64,000 bases of DNA, taken from assembly GCA_947474065.1 (NCBI GenBank), contig CANJHD010000003.1, forward strand, positions 1 to 64,000, in the 5' to 3' direction. Position numbers and translations under genes: made by a program. Source of the stretch: Planctomycetaceae bacterium. Its GTDB lineage: Bacteria > Planctomycetota > Phycisphaerae > Phycisphaerales > SM1A02. The stretch's first letter is position 1; each line of letters starts with the position of its first letter. The notes below the pieces were generated by a model. The model saw only the letters and a list, made by a program, of their open reading frames with translations. It searched no databases and was not told the DNA's origin. Shown one piece after another: positions 36,015-44,860 of the stretch.

Positions 36015-37019
36015 TTATGCAACCGGCTCATGAGCACCAACACACTTGCGAACCACATATGGTCGCACGGCACCAATACCACTGACGGCATCACTTAATA
36101 ACTCCAGCACGAACCCCATCGCGAGCATAAAGAGAGCTGCGAAGAAGAGCATTACCACTACAAAGAACATTGGTCGCTCGGTGAGTGGCTCTGCTTGGTA
36201 GATCCGCTGCCAAAGCAGCCAAGATCCCACTGCAACATCAACAATCAAGACAACCAAACCAATGCGACCAAAAAGGTACATCGGTCGGCTGTGAGTTGCC
36301 CCTTGAAACCACAACATCAGTACATCAAACAACACGTCAAGCGAGCGTCCAATTCCATAGTGGCTCTGGCCAGCAAAGCGTGGTGGCGCGCTCACAAATA
36401 CCTCCTCAACAGCACCTCCGCGCATCCAAACAATCGCAGGAAGCAGTCGGTGATGGCCAGGACGCAATCGAAGCCCACGCGCAATATCTCCCCGCATGGC
36501 TTTAAACCCACCCATATCCCGCACGTTGCATCCAGATACACGACGCAACATCCAGTTTGCCAACCTGCTTGGCATTCGGCGGAGCACCCAGCTTTCGGTA
36601 CGACCACGTCGACTTCCAGACACAAGCGCATTACCGCGACCCATTGCTTCAACCAAACAATGAATCTCCTCGGGGGCGTGTTGTAGATCCCCATCCATTA
36701 CCACAATAATTTCACCTTTGCTTGCTTGAATTCCCGCATACATCGCAGTGCATTGCCCACCATTACGGGCTAGAAAGACACCACGAAGCGCTGGAAACCG
36801 TTGACAAAGATCACTAACCAAGGGTTCAGTGCGATCGGTTGAACCATCACTCACAATAATGATTTCGTATGTTCTGCCAATTGCCAACAACGCAACATTG
36901 GTCCGCTGTACGAACTCTTCAACACACCCCTCCTCATTGTGCATCGGTGTGACAACAGAAATCGCGGGAGCAGAATTCACCAATCCTTTATCAGCCGCAT
37001 TAGCACCTTCGTTGGTCAT
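36015..37019 (-). CDS. Family 2 glycosyltransferase (DPM1/GtrB-like)
   Basis: A 334-residue membrane glycosyltransferase. The GT-A domain shows ISVVTPMHNEEGCVEEF, IIIVSDGSTDRT, the DxD-type VVMDGDLQHAPEEI, and GFKAMRGDIAR; two C-terminal transmembrane helices (~245-270 and ~280-305) anchor it. Such enzymes move sugars onto polyprenyl phosphate carriers. The gene overlaps the upstream cupredoxin gene by ATGA. Donor sugar and acceptor cannot be told. Confidence 0.88.
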   Translation of the reverse strand: MTNEGANAADKGLVNSAPAISVVTPMHNEEGCVEEFVQRTNVALLAIGRTYEIIIVSDGSTDRTEPLVSDLCQRFPALRGVFLARNGGQCTAMYAGIQASKGEIIVVMDGDLQHAPEEIHCLVEAMGRGNALVSGSRRGRTESWVLRRMPSRLANWMLRRVSGCNVRDMGGFKAMRGDIARGLRLRPGHHRLLPAIVWMRGGAVEEVFVSAPPRFAGQSHYGIGRSLDVLFDVLMLWFQGATHSRPMYLFGRIGLVVLIVDVAVGSWLLWQRIYQAEPLTERPMFFVVVMLFFAALFMLAMGFVLELLSDAVSGIGAVRPYVVRKCVGAHEPVA

Positions 37020-37840
37020 AGAGCGACCTTCAATTTTCCATTCATCATGCGCCAGTGTCCTGGATAGGTACAGACATACTGATAGGTCCCAGGCTTTTTA
37101 GGGACGGCATAGAAAAGCGTTCCGGATTTACCAGGATCAATCAAACCCATGACAGCAAGGACAGAAGGCATGTCAGGTACGAATTGACATTCCTTTCCCT
37201 CAGCTGTTTCGCCCATCTTGTCGGCGGCAACACCAACTTCACTCATCTTTCCAGGCATGGTGATGAGCAAATTGTGCTGCATTGTGTCTGTGTTCTTAAA
37301 TACGAATTCAAGTATTTCACCAGGTTTCGCTTTGATCTCTTTAATGTCATATTGCATAGCACCAGGAACAGTCCCTATTGCAATGGTTCGCACAGTGATG
37401 TCCTTGAGTGACACGGGACGCTGTTCGGGCGGCATAACTGCAATTGTGCGACAAGCGGCAAGGTAGGCGGGGTCTTCGGGGTTCAGCGCACTTTTTGTCA
37501 GTCGCTCAAGCGCAGTGGGATCCTTTGCAGCGTCAGAAGCGAGCAGTACGAGTACGTCAGCAAGATCACGGGTGGCGCCACATGTACCAGCGCATTGCGC
37601 GATAGCGTCTAACACAACAAGTACTGGTGAGTTTCCAAGAGACTTCACGGCGCGCATTCGAGTCTCAGTGGGAACACCATTCTCGGTGAGCATGCGCTTC
37701 GCCGCCACCGCGTCTGTGGTGGGATCAGCAACTAGTAGTTTCGGAAGATCTGTTGGTGGCACTGGTGGGACCAAACGAGCCGGTGGACCACCAGTAGCTA
37801 CAGCGAGAATTACGCACACAAGTGTGATGCTGATCATCAT
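37016..37840 (-). CDS. Secreted plastocyanin-like cupredoxin
   Basis: A 274-residue protein: N-terminal signal (MMISITLVCVILAVATG), Pro-rich linker, a helical region (~35-125), and a C-terminal blue-copper domain with the type-1 ligands in order: His (MQHNLLI), Cys (YVCTYPGH), His (same motif) and Met (WRMMNG). Expected to be a periplasmic electron carrier. In planctomycetes this domain often ends large dehydrogenase-type proteins; here it is a small stand-alone one. The frame extends upstream to 38257 but without coding character. Confidence 0.82.
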   Translation of the reverse strand: MMISITLVCVILAVATGGPPARLVPPVPPTDLPKLLVADPTTDAVAAKRMLTENGVPTETRMRAVKSLGNSPVLVVLDAIAQCAGTCGATRDLADVLVLLASDAAKDPTALERLTKSALNPEDPAYLAACRTIAVMPPEQRPVSLKDITVRTIAIGTVPGAMQYDIKEIKAKPGEILEFVFKNTDTMQHNLLITMPGKMSEVGVAADKMGETAEGKECQFVPDMPSVLAVMGLIDPGKSGTLFYAVPKKPGTYQYVCTYPGHWRMMNGKLKVAL

Positions 37841-38071
37841 GGCAAGGTACCGCCCCGAGGTGATTCTTGAACTTTGGTTATCGCCAGTGGTTTGTATTGG
37901 TTGGCGGGCTTGGGCATCGTGACCAGTATGGAATTGGTGGTGTTCTGAGTGGTGGTTCCATTGGCGAGAATGATGGTGACGCGGACTATCAATGTATGGT
38001 CTTCTGTACAAAGTCAAACGACCACACGAATAGCAATCGCGCATGGTGTTTAGCTGGTTTATCAAATCATT

Positions 38072-38923
38072 ATGGCCGTACGGCACATTACAAACACCGA
38101 AGATCCGCACCTTGCACCGTATCAGCAAGTCCGTGATCGCGATGCGCTTGGTCCCGACGGTCGACCTGGCTTGTTCATCGGCGAGAGCCCGGTTGTCATT
38201 GCGGCCATGATGCACTCTCGGGTTGAGGTCTTGAGCATTCTCACCAGTGATCGTCACGCAGAGCGGGCGATGGCGATGGTTGAGGATGCGCGGAAGTCAC
38301 GGGGTCACATGCATGATCCAGATGTGTTACTTGTTCCAGACGATGTACTTGATGCCACGGTTGGCTTTAATATTCACCGCGGGTTTCTTGCAGTGGGAAG
38401 GCGACCCGCCCAGCGCACTGTGCGCGAAGTAATTCCTGCCCGTGAGCAAGATGCATTACTTCTCTTAGTGGAAGAGATCAACAACATCGACAATATCGGG
38501 CAGTTGTTTCGAAACGCAGCCGCGTTTGGTTGTAGTGCAGTGATTCTCTCGCCGGGTTGCCATGATCCTTTGTATCGAAAGAGCCTTCGTGTGAGTTGCG
38601 GCTGTGTGTTGCGTGTTCCCTACGCGCGTGGTTGCGCGTGGAATGACGACCTTCGATACCTCCGCGACGAGAAGGGTTTCACGCTGCTTGGTGCGACTGG
38701 TGGAGGCGATAGCACCCTCCGTCAAGTAGCGGAGCGGTTGGCGCCTCCTCGTCAACAACCCCGCAGGATTGCGGTTGTCATGGGCGCAGAGTTCACGGGT
38801 CTATGCGCAGATACCCTTGCAATGTGCACAGAGCGGGTGAAAATTCCCATGGCTATTGGGGTCGATTCACTGAACGTTGGCGTCGCGGCGGGCGTATTTC
38901 TTTCACGCCTGACCGAACAGTAG
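38072..38923 (+). CDS. SpoU/TrmH family RNA 2'-O-methyltransferase
   Basis: A 283-residue enzyme with the knotted SPOUT fold. Motif 1: NNIDNIGQLFRNAAAFG; motif 2: VVMGAEFTGL; motif 3: IPMAIGVDSLNVGVAAGVFL. An N-terminal substrate-binding domain (~1-110) precedes it. Methylates a ribose in tRNA or rRNA using S-adenosylmethionine; the exact target cannot be told. Divergent from the cupredoxin gene with a 231-bp gap. Confidence 0.88.
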   Translation: MAVRHITNTEDPHLAPYQQVRDRDALGPDGRPGLFIGESPVVIAAMMHSRVEVLSILTSDRHAERAMAMVEDARKSRGHMHDPDVLLVPDDVLDATVGFNIHRGFLAVGRRPAQRTVREVIPAREQDALLLLVEEINNIDNIGQLFRNAAAFGCSAVILSPGCHDPLYRKSLRVSCGCVLRVPYARGCAWNDDLRYLRDEKGFTLLGATGGGDSTLRQVAERLAPPRQQPRRIAVVMGAEFTGLCADTLAMCTERVKIPMAIGVDSLNVGVAAGVFLSRLTEQ

Positions 38924-39065
38924 GGCGCACCTAGCAGAAGTTTCTGGGTCTGTTGGGTCTGTCATAGTTCGCTGTGTCCCACCCCACTAGTGTTTGATAA
39001 TCCGATTTTCAATGGGGAAATCATTGGATCCACGAACGCTGTTGTTTGTGAGGCGTAACGAGCCC

Positions 39066-40205
39066 ATGCGAAATCTCATTTCCTCAGCGGTTGTATTGGG
39101 CACACTCGCAGTTTTTCCGACCGTGACAATGGCGGCAGAGCCCCCGACGTCAGCGACGGGGTGTGAGCAACGGAGTTCGGTGGCAAGGTTGTCAGCCGAA
39201 GACCAAGAAGCGATCAGGTACGCCAAGAGTGTTTCCCGAGCGTTTCGAGCAATATCAAAACTAACTGGCCCCTCGGTGGTGTCGATTGAGGTGACTCCCG
39301 AACAAACTATGGCGCGCCACCAAGGTGGGCGGATGAATTCACGAGGCACGGTGCCACAAGGCGTTCCAATGGGTGTTGGCACGGGGTTCATTGTGGCAGA
39401 AGAGGGGTATGTGGTCACGAATAATCATGTTGTTCGAGAAGGCGGTGCATTCAAGGTCCGCCTCAATGATGGTCGTATCGCTAGCGCGGTCTTGGTTGGT
39501 TCTGATCAAGAAACAGACATTGCTGTTCTTAAGATCGATCTCCCGAACCTTACCGCCATCGAGTTTGGTGATAGTGATGCAGCAGAAGTGGGTGATTGGG
39601 TGATTGCGCTTGGGTCACCATTTGGTCTGAAAGACAGTGTTACAGCCGGCATCATTAGTGCTCGGGGGCGCGAGGTTGGACTAAGCCCACTCGAGAGCTA
39701 CTTACAGACTGATGCCACAATCAATCCAGGTAACTCTGGCGGTCCACTTGTGGACATGGATGGGCATGTTGTCGGAATCAACACCGCGATTGAGAGCCGA
39801 AGTGGTGGATCTGACGGAATTAGCTTTGCGATCCCGTCGAATATGGCAAAGGGCGTGGTGGAATCAATCATCGCCGGAAGTGCACCATCGCGTGGATTCT
39901 TAGGAATTCAAATGCAACCTCTCGACGCCAGAGCGCTGGCTCTGTCCGGGTTTCGTGGCCAAGGCGTCCTTGTAAACCAGGTAGTTCCCGGTGGCGCAGC
40001 AGCACTTGCCGGAATGCAAGTTGGAGACGTTGTTATCAAAGTCAACGGCGAGGAGACCGCTAATCCACAGCGCGTTATGCGAGCAATTCGTCTCTGTGCG
40101 CCAGGAGCGGTGTGCCCCATCGATGTCTTTCGAAACGGCTCTGTAGTGTCACTGAAAGCGACACTTGGTGACGCCTCAAAGCACATAGTTCGCGCTGCAC
40201 AATGA
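39066..40205 (+). CDS. Periplasmic DegP/HtrA-like serine protease
   Basis: A 379-residue protein with a signal peptide (MRNLISSAVVLGTLAVFPTVTMAA) and a trypsin-like domain whose triad is His121 (TNNHVVREGG), Asp151 (ETDIAVLKI) and Ser224 (NPGNSGGP). One PDZ domain follows (~285-370, GFLGIQM ... VVPGGAAALAGMQVGDVVIKVNG). Degrades or refolds damaged exported proteins. ATG 39066 is chosen for the signal peptide; the frame opens at 38994. Its stop overlaps the next gene by ATGA. Confidence 0.92.
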   Translation: MRNLISSAVVLGTLAVFPTVTMAAEPPTSATGCEQRSSVARLSAEDQEAIRYAKSVSRAFRAISKLTGPSVVSIEVTPEQTMARHQGGRMNSRGTVPQGVPMGVGTGFIVAEEGYVVTNNHVVREGGAFKVRLNDGRIASAVLVGSDQETDIAVLKIDLPNLTAIEFGDSDAAEVGDWVIALGSPFGLKDSVTAGIISARGREVGLSPLESYLQTDATINPGNSGGPLVDMDGHVVGINTAIESRSGGSDGISFAIPSNMAKGVVESIIAGSAPSRGFLGIQMQPLDARALALSGFRGQGVLVNQVVPGGAAALAGMQVGDVVIKVNGEETANPQRVMRAIRLCAPGAVCPIDVFRNGSVVSLKATLGDASKHIVRAAQ

Positions 40206-41458
40206 TTCACGGTTCGATCGAGCGAAGTCTTTGCCTACCATGCTCGATCACGATGCCCAATGCCAGACGAACCACGTCGCTTGATACGCCACTTTTGGTG
40301 CACTTCCGGCACCGAGTGACATTCACGCATGATGTGTTCGCGGTAACGAATCCAACATTGCGGTCTGTCTTTGATTTACCAATAAGTGGCGCCCAATCAG
40401 ACCCCACAAACCAACGAGCAATAGTATTTGTTGATAGTAATGTTTTGGCAGCAAACCCATCGCTGCCTCATGACATCCAGACTTACATGACCCACGCCGC
40501 TACTGGGGAATATGGTTCTAAAGCAGGTAAACACTCGTTCCCTGAACTCACCATGGTTGAGTCGGTGGTTGGCGGCGAAGCAGCCAAACAGTCAATGAAT
40601 GTCACCGACCGCGTGATTCGCGCCGTTGATGAACATCGCATTGACCGCCAGAGCTATGTGATTGCAATAGGCGGCGGCGCGGTGCTTGATGCCGTTGGAT
40701 TTGGCGCGTCAATTTCCCACCGCGGCGTTCGGTTGATACGCCTTCCAACAACAACACTGGCACAAGATGACGCGGGAATGGCTGTAAAAAACGCCATCAA
40801 TCTTGGACCAAAGAAAAATTTCGTCGGCAACTTTGCAGTTCCACATGCGGTGGTGTGCGACACCGCGTTCTTACAGTCGACACCAGACTGGTCATGGACC
40901 GGCGGCTTTAGCGAGGCCGTCAAGATCGCATTGTTACGCGACGAAGAATTGTTCACACGTATCGAAAGAGATGCCCAAGCAATCGCAGCGCGCTCAATGG
41001 ACGCCGCGATACCCGTGATCATTCGCAGTGCAGAACTTCATTACCGACACATCATGGAGGGTGGTGATCCATTCGAGACACACAGTGCGCGACCACTCGA
41101 CTTTGGTCACTGGTTAGCACACCGACTCGAGGGAATGACCAGTGGTGCACTTCCACATGGCCAAGCGGTTGCAATTGGTGTTGCAATTGACACGCTTTAT
41201 TCTGAGTGTGCCGGGATGATGAGAAGTGAAGATGCGCGTCGGGTGATTGCTGTACTACGGGCGCTCGCCTTACCAGTAACACATCCACTGCTGACTGATA
41301 TTGATCGTGTGTTTGCTGGACTTGCGGAATTCCGGGAACACCTTGGTGGTCGTTTAACCATCACCCTGCTTCGTGGTATCGGCGATCCAGTCGACGTGCA
41401 CTCTATTGATCCAAACATCCTGCGCACGGCGATAGCACTTACTTCTCGGGATGCTTGA
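40202..41458 (+). CDS. eboD: EboD-like 3-dehydroquinate synthase homologue
   Basis: A 418-residue sugar-phosphate-cyclase-fold protein. NAD-binding IGGGAVLDAVGFGAS and RLPTTTLAQDDAGMAVKNAIN, then LGPKKNFVGNF, which is the pattern of EboD rather than true AroB (AroB has a VGGKT-type segment here). The zinc ligands are kept: Glu in GGFSEAVK, His in FGHWLAHRLEG and His in LPHGQAVAIG. The product and substrate of EboD are not known. It belongs to the ebo gene set continued at 41894 and 48571. ATG 40253 is an alternative start. Confidence 0.78.
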   Translation: MIHGSIERSLCLPCSITMPNARRTTSLDTPLLVHFRHRVTFTHDVFAVTNPTLRSVFDLPISGAQSDPTNQRAIVFVDSNVLAANPSLPHDIQTYMTHAATGEYGSKAGKHSFPELTMVESVVGGEAAKQSMNVTDRVIRAVDEHRIDRQSYVIAIGGGAVLDAVGFGASISHRGVRLIRLPTTTLAQDDAGMAVKNAINLGPKKNFVGNFAVPHAVVCDTAFLQSTPDWSWTGGFSEAVKIALLRDEELFTRIERDAQAIAARSMDAAIPVIIRSAELHYRHIMEGGDPFETHSARPLDFGHWLAHRLEGMTSGALPHGQAVAIGVAIDTLYSECAGMMRSEDARRVIAVLRALALPVTHPLLTDIDRVFAGLAEFREHLGGRLTITLLRGIGDPVDVHSIDPNILRTAIALTSRDA

Positions 41459-41558
41459 CGGGGTTCGACTCTTTAGAAGCCAGGTGCCTGGAGGCAAAGC
41501 CGCGGGTTCATTCAGCTCCCGTGTAGTCGCACCGGCACCGTACCCCTAGACTTCCAAC

Positions 41559-41891
41559 ATGAGTGAATCTGCACCTAAACCAGAACCACCAGAACCACCA
41601 GAATCATGTCCCATGACACGCGCTCAGGTGGTTGACGCGTATTTCATGGAACACCGTGCTCGTCTCCTTGATGTAGCGGCGTTTCTTGATCGTATTGATC
41701 GAGCCGGCCATGGTGTAGATGACTTTCGCATGAGTGCTTACCGCAGCGCAATGACTGTGCTTGTTGATGGTCAACCACAACGAGCCCGCCGCATCCTTGA
41801 ACTATTGAGTGATCCAAGCACAACACCTATTGCCTCAGCGCACACAAAAGGCGCTACGGGTGCCCATGATCCAAGCGGAAAGACACACTGA
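41559..41891 (+). CDS. Small protein of unknown function in the ebo region
   Basis: A 110-residue protein: Pro/Glu-rich N-terminus (PEPPEPPESCP), a central helical region (~20-85, VDAYFMEHRARLLDVAAFLDRIDRAG ... RRILELLSD), and a flexible tail. No family recognised. It ends 2 bp before the eboB-like gene, so it is probably cotranscribed. Its position would suit EboA, but it is far shorter than EboA and I see no convincing similarity. Codon use is like its neighbours, supporting it as real. Confidence 0.6.
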   Translation: MSESAPKPEPPEPPESCPMTRAQVVDAYFMEHRARLLDVAAFLDRIDRAGHGVDDFRMSAYRSAMTVLVDGQPQRARRILELLSDPSTTPIASAHTKGATGAHDPSGKTH

Positions 41892-41893
41892 CC

Positions 41894-42727
41894 ATGTATA
41901 TCGATCCACATGTTCATATGGTGAGCCGGAGCACAGACGACTATGTGCACATGGCCCGCGCTGGTTGTGTGGCGATCACCGAACCTGCATTTTGGGCGGG
42001 ATATGACCGCTCTAGTCCACAAGGTTTCTTTGACTACTTTCGACAACTGACGGACTCAGAGCCACGACGCGCCGCTCAGTACGGAATTCGCCATCACACG
42101 TGGCTTTGTATCAATCCAAAGGAGTCCGAAGATCCAATATTCGCCCGCGAGGTCATTGCGCTTATCCCTGAATTCCTCAAGAAACAGAATGTCCTTGGTA
42201 TTGGCGAGATTGGCCTGAACAAGAACAGTCGTAATGAAATGGAGATATTGGAAGCGCATCTGCAATTGGCAAGCGACCACAATCTCCTAGTGCTGGTGCA
42301 CACACCACACTTAGAAGACAAACTCAAAGGCACGCTTCTCATATTGGATGCGATTCGCCGGTTTCCCAAGCTCGATCCAGGTCGGGTGCTCATTGATCAT
42401 GTTGAAGAGCACACCGCCAAGCACGTGCTCGACCGCGGTTTTTGGTGTGGCATGACTCTTTATCCAGACACCAAGTGCACACCACAACGGGCCGTCGACA
42501 TCATTGAGACATATGGCAGTGAACGCATTTGGATGAACTCTGCAGGGGATTGGGGTCACAGTGACCCAATCGCGGTGCCAAAGGCGCAGATGGAAATGCG
42601 TCGGCGTGGACATCTCGAGAGTTTGGTTCGGCAGGTGACGTTTACGAATCCAGAGCGATTTCTCTCACAATCAGGTCGCTTCAGCGCAGAACCACTTCGC
42701 CCAACCGCGCCCGACATAACACGTTGA
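41894..42727 (+). CDS. eboB: EboB-like TatD-family metal-dependent hydrolase
   Basis: A 277-residue TIM-barrel hydrolase. It begins MYIDPHVHMVSRSTDDYVHM with the HxH metal motif, and AGCVAITEPAFWAGYDRSS follows, a start characteristic of EboB within the TatD family. Further metal ligands: Glu in GIGEIGLNKN, His in VLVHTPH, His in LIDHVEEH, and Asp in MNSAGDWGHSDP. The substrate is unknown; ebo products in cyanobacteria help move a secondary-metabolite precursor to the periplasm. Confidence 0.8.
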   Translation: MYIDPHVHMVSRSTDDYVHMARAGCVAITEPAFWAGYDRSSPQGFFDYFRQLTDSEPRRAAQYGIRHHTWLCINPKESEDPIFAREVIALIPEFLKKQNVLGIGEIGLNKNSRNEMEILEAHLQLASDHNLLVLVHTPHLEDKLKGTLLILDAIRRFPKLDPGRVLIDHVEEHTAKHVLDRGFWCGMTLYPDTKCTPQRAVDIIETYGSERIWMNSAGDWGHSDPIAVPKAQMEMRRRGHLESLVRQVTFTNPERFLSQSGRFSAEPLRPTAPDITR

Positions 42728-42779
42728 TCATTCACAGCTATCTCACGGCAAATCAATAGACACAAGGGTCACAACCGCG

Positions 42780-44381
42780 ATGGATCGCAGCAATACGCCA
42801 CCACGTCACACACCACAGACACCACATGGACACCACGGCCATCTGGTTGCAGACGGCGCTCAACAACGACGCTGGTTGGTGTTGCTGGCGATGACGGGAA
42901 GTTTGGCGATGATCTTTGTCGACATGACAGTCGTCGGTGTCGCACTGCCTCGCATTGGTTCTTCGCTCTCTATGAGTGATGTGGACCAAGCTTGGATCGT
43001 TACGAGTTACCTCATAACACTGGCGTCACTGATGGCGCTTGGTGGTCGTATTGGAGACCTGATCGGCAAGGTTCCCGCATTTGTTGCGGGCGTTGTTGGG
43101 TTTGCACTTGCAAGCATCGTGTGCGCTTCTGCTCATGATGGAACTCAACTCATCATTGGCCGAGTGTTACAAGGGCTTGCCGCCTGCTTTATGCAGCCAG
43201 CATCTGGCGCCTTGGTCATTGGGGCGTTTGCGCCCGGCGAGCGCGGCAAGGCAATGGCGGTGTACGTAGGAATACCGCTGATTTTCATGGCAATTGGACC
43301 AGCGCTTGGTGGGTTCATTGTGGAGAACATGGGGTGGCCGTGGGTGTTCTGGCTCAATGTTCCCGTCGCGGCGGCCGCCGTGCTGCTCACGGTATTAGCG
43401 CGACCGCGTGATGCGCGTAGCACAGATCGCTCAATTGACTGGATCGGCGGAGTGTTGTTGATTCTTGGCCTGCCGTCGTTTGTCTATGGTTTGCAGCAAC
43501 TCGGCGCTGTTCGTCCCGATGGAACCATTGCGTGGACCGATCGGCTAACACTTAGTTTGCTTGGTGGTGGCGCCGCAGTACTTGTGATGTTTGTACTGCG
43601 ACAACTTCGGCACCCACATCCACTACTTCGGCTGCGTTTATTTGCAGACCGAGCACTTCTCGCTGATGCACTGGTGGTGGCAAGTATGCAATTCGCAATG
43701 ACGGGTCTTGTGATTGCAGGATCTGTGTATGCGCAGGAAGTACTTGGATTTACACCTTTCCAAGCTGGTTTGTCACTACTTCCATTGTTAGCCCCTGTGA
43801 TTTTGATTGTGCACGTAGCAGGGCGTTGGTATGACCGCGCTGGAGTACAAGCACCCGCGTCATGGGGCACAGCCGCAGCAACAGTGGGAATGGTCATTCA
43901 GGCCACGGGGGCTTGGATGCAGAGTTACCCAGTCATGGCCGTTGGAATGTTCATCTTGGGAATAGGCATTGCCTTCACTATGAGCCCAACCAATACCGAC
44001 GCGCTTGGACGAGTATCCCATTCAGAACGCGGACAGGTTTCTGGGCTTGTTCAAACATTCCGGCAGGTGGGCGGAAGTGTTGGTGTGGCGGTTGTTGCTG
44101 CAACCGTTTCACTAGCGATCGGCTGGTTTAGTGCCATGTCTGGCGCCGCACCACGCGAGCGCGTTGCAGAACTTCGGATGATGATGCGCTCTGGCGATGC
44201 TGACGCGCACGGCCAAGCAGCAGCAAGTCCCGACCTTCAGTCAATGCACGAAACTGTCGCACATTCGTACGCGGTGGGATATGCAGTTGCTTCACTTGGA
44301 ACACTCGCCGCATTTGTCGCTGCTCGTGGTTGGATGAAGCCAGGGAAATGGCCAACGGTCATCCGCACCGGAAACGCCTAA
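42780..44381 (+). CDS. MFS drug/metabolite exporter, DHA2 (EmrB/QacA) family
   Basis: A 533-residue transporter with about 14 transmembrane helices. The DHA2 pattern is visible: motif-like FVDMTVVGVALPRIGSSLSM in the first helix, YLITLASLMALGGRIGDLIG (motif A), RVLQGLAACFMQPAS, and the antiporter motif C-like segment GPALGGFIVENMGWPWVFW. Proton-driven exporter of small molecules. It lies 52 bp after the eboB-like gene on the same strand, so it may export whatever that pathway makes (inference). Its 3' end overlaps the convergent gene by 4 bp. Confidence 0.9.
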   Translation: MDRSNTPPRHTPQTPHGHHGHLVADGAQQRRWLVLLAMTGSLAMIFVDMTVVGVALPRIGSSLSMSDVDQAWIVTSYLITLASLMALGGRIGDLIGKVPAFVAGVVGFALASIVCASAHDGTQLIIGRVLQGLAACFMQPASGALVIGAFAPGERGKAMAVYVGIPLIFMAIGPALGGFIVENMGWPWVFWLNVPVAAAAVLLTVLARPRDARSTDRSIDWIGGVLLILGLPSFVYGLQQLGAVRPDGTIAWTDRLTLSLLGGGAAVLVMFVLRQLRHPHPLLRLRLFADRALLADALVVASMQFAMTGLVIAGSVYAQEVLGFTPFQAGLSLLPLLAPVILIVHVAGRWYDRAGVQAPASWGTAAATVGMVIQATGAWMQSYPVMAVGMFILGIGIAFTMSPTNTDALGRVSHSERGQVSGLVQTFRQVGGSVGVAVVAATVSLAIGWFSAMSGAAPRERVAELRMMMRSGDADAHGQAAASPDLQSMHETVAHSYAVGYAVASLGTLAAFVAARGWMKPGKWPTVIRTGNA

Positions 44382-44860
44382 CGACCATGTCGTATTGCGG
44401 CACAGATAGCGCCACCTATGAGCGATCCTGCAAGTCCAACAAATGGCATTGCCAGGATGTAACCATCACTGTTTTGTGTGTTTTCGCTGGCCACCGTGAA
44501 GTTGACCGCGCCTTGTGGCCGTTCGACCCATGGGTCTATTCGCGACGCTTGTTTGTTCCACGCTATCGCTCCACCCACAACACCAGAAACCACCATAAGG
44601 AATGCCAACATAACCGCAGCGCGCTTACCACCGATGCGACATGCAAACCAACCAGCGCAAATGGCGGCTACAAATCCACAAGCCAACTTCAAGATTTCAA
44701 ACAGTGATGAATCGCGGTATGAGCCAGGTTCAAACCCACCATCAGATCCAAGTTCTAAATAGCACAAAGTGACCATCAACAGGACAAGCACTACCGAAAG
44801 AACATATCCAGCGAACATTCCAAGAACCGAACGACCAAGCGGAATTGGCTGTGAATTCAT
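44378..44860 (-). CDS. Small four-helix membrane protein of unknown function
   Basis: A 160-residue protein with hydrophobic segments at about 14-35, 58-75, 80-100 and 135-155, and a charged loop between helices 3 and 4. No family recognised. The start overlaps the stop of the sialate esterase gene (ATGA), so the two are probably translated together. Confidence 0.6.
   Translation of the reverse strand: MNSQPIPLGRSVLGMFAGYVLSVVLVLLMVTLCYLELGSDGGFEPGSYRDSSLFEILKLACGFVAAICAGWFACRIGGKRAAVMLAFLMVVSGVVGGAIAWNKQASRIDPWVERPQGAVNFTVASENTQNSDGYILAMPFVGLAGSLIGGAICAAIRHGR

Noticed and set aside
37841-38257. 139-codon N-terminal extension of the cupredoxin
   Set aside because: His/Arg/Asn-rich, without coding character, and the signal peptide begins at 37840.
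41459-41500. GGTTCGACTC resembling a tRNA/tmRNA T-arm after eboD
   Set aside because: No acceptor stem, anticodon arm or matching 5' half could be folded around it.
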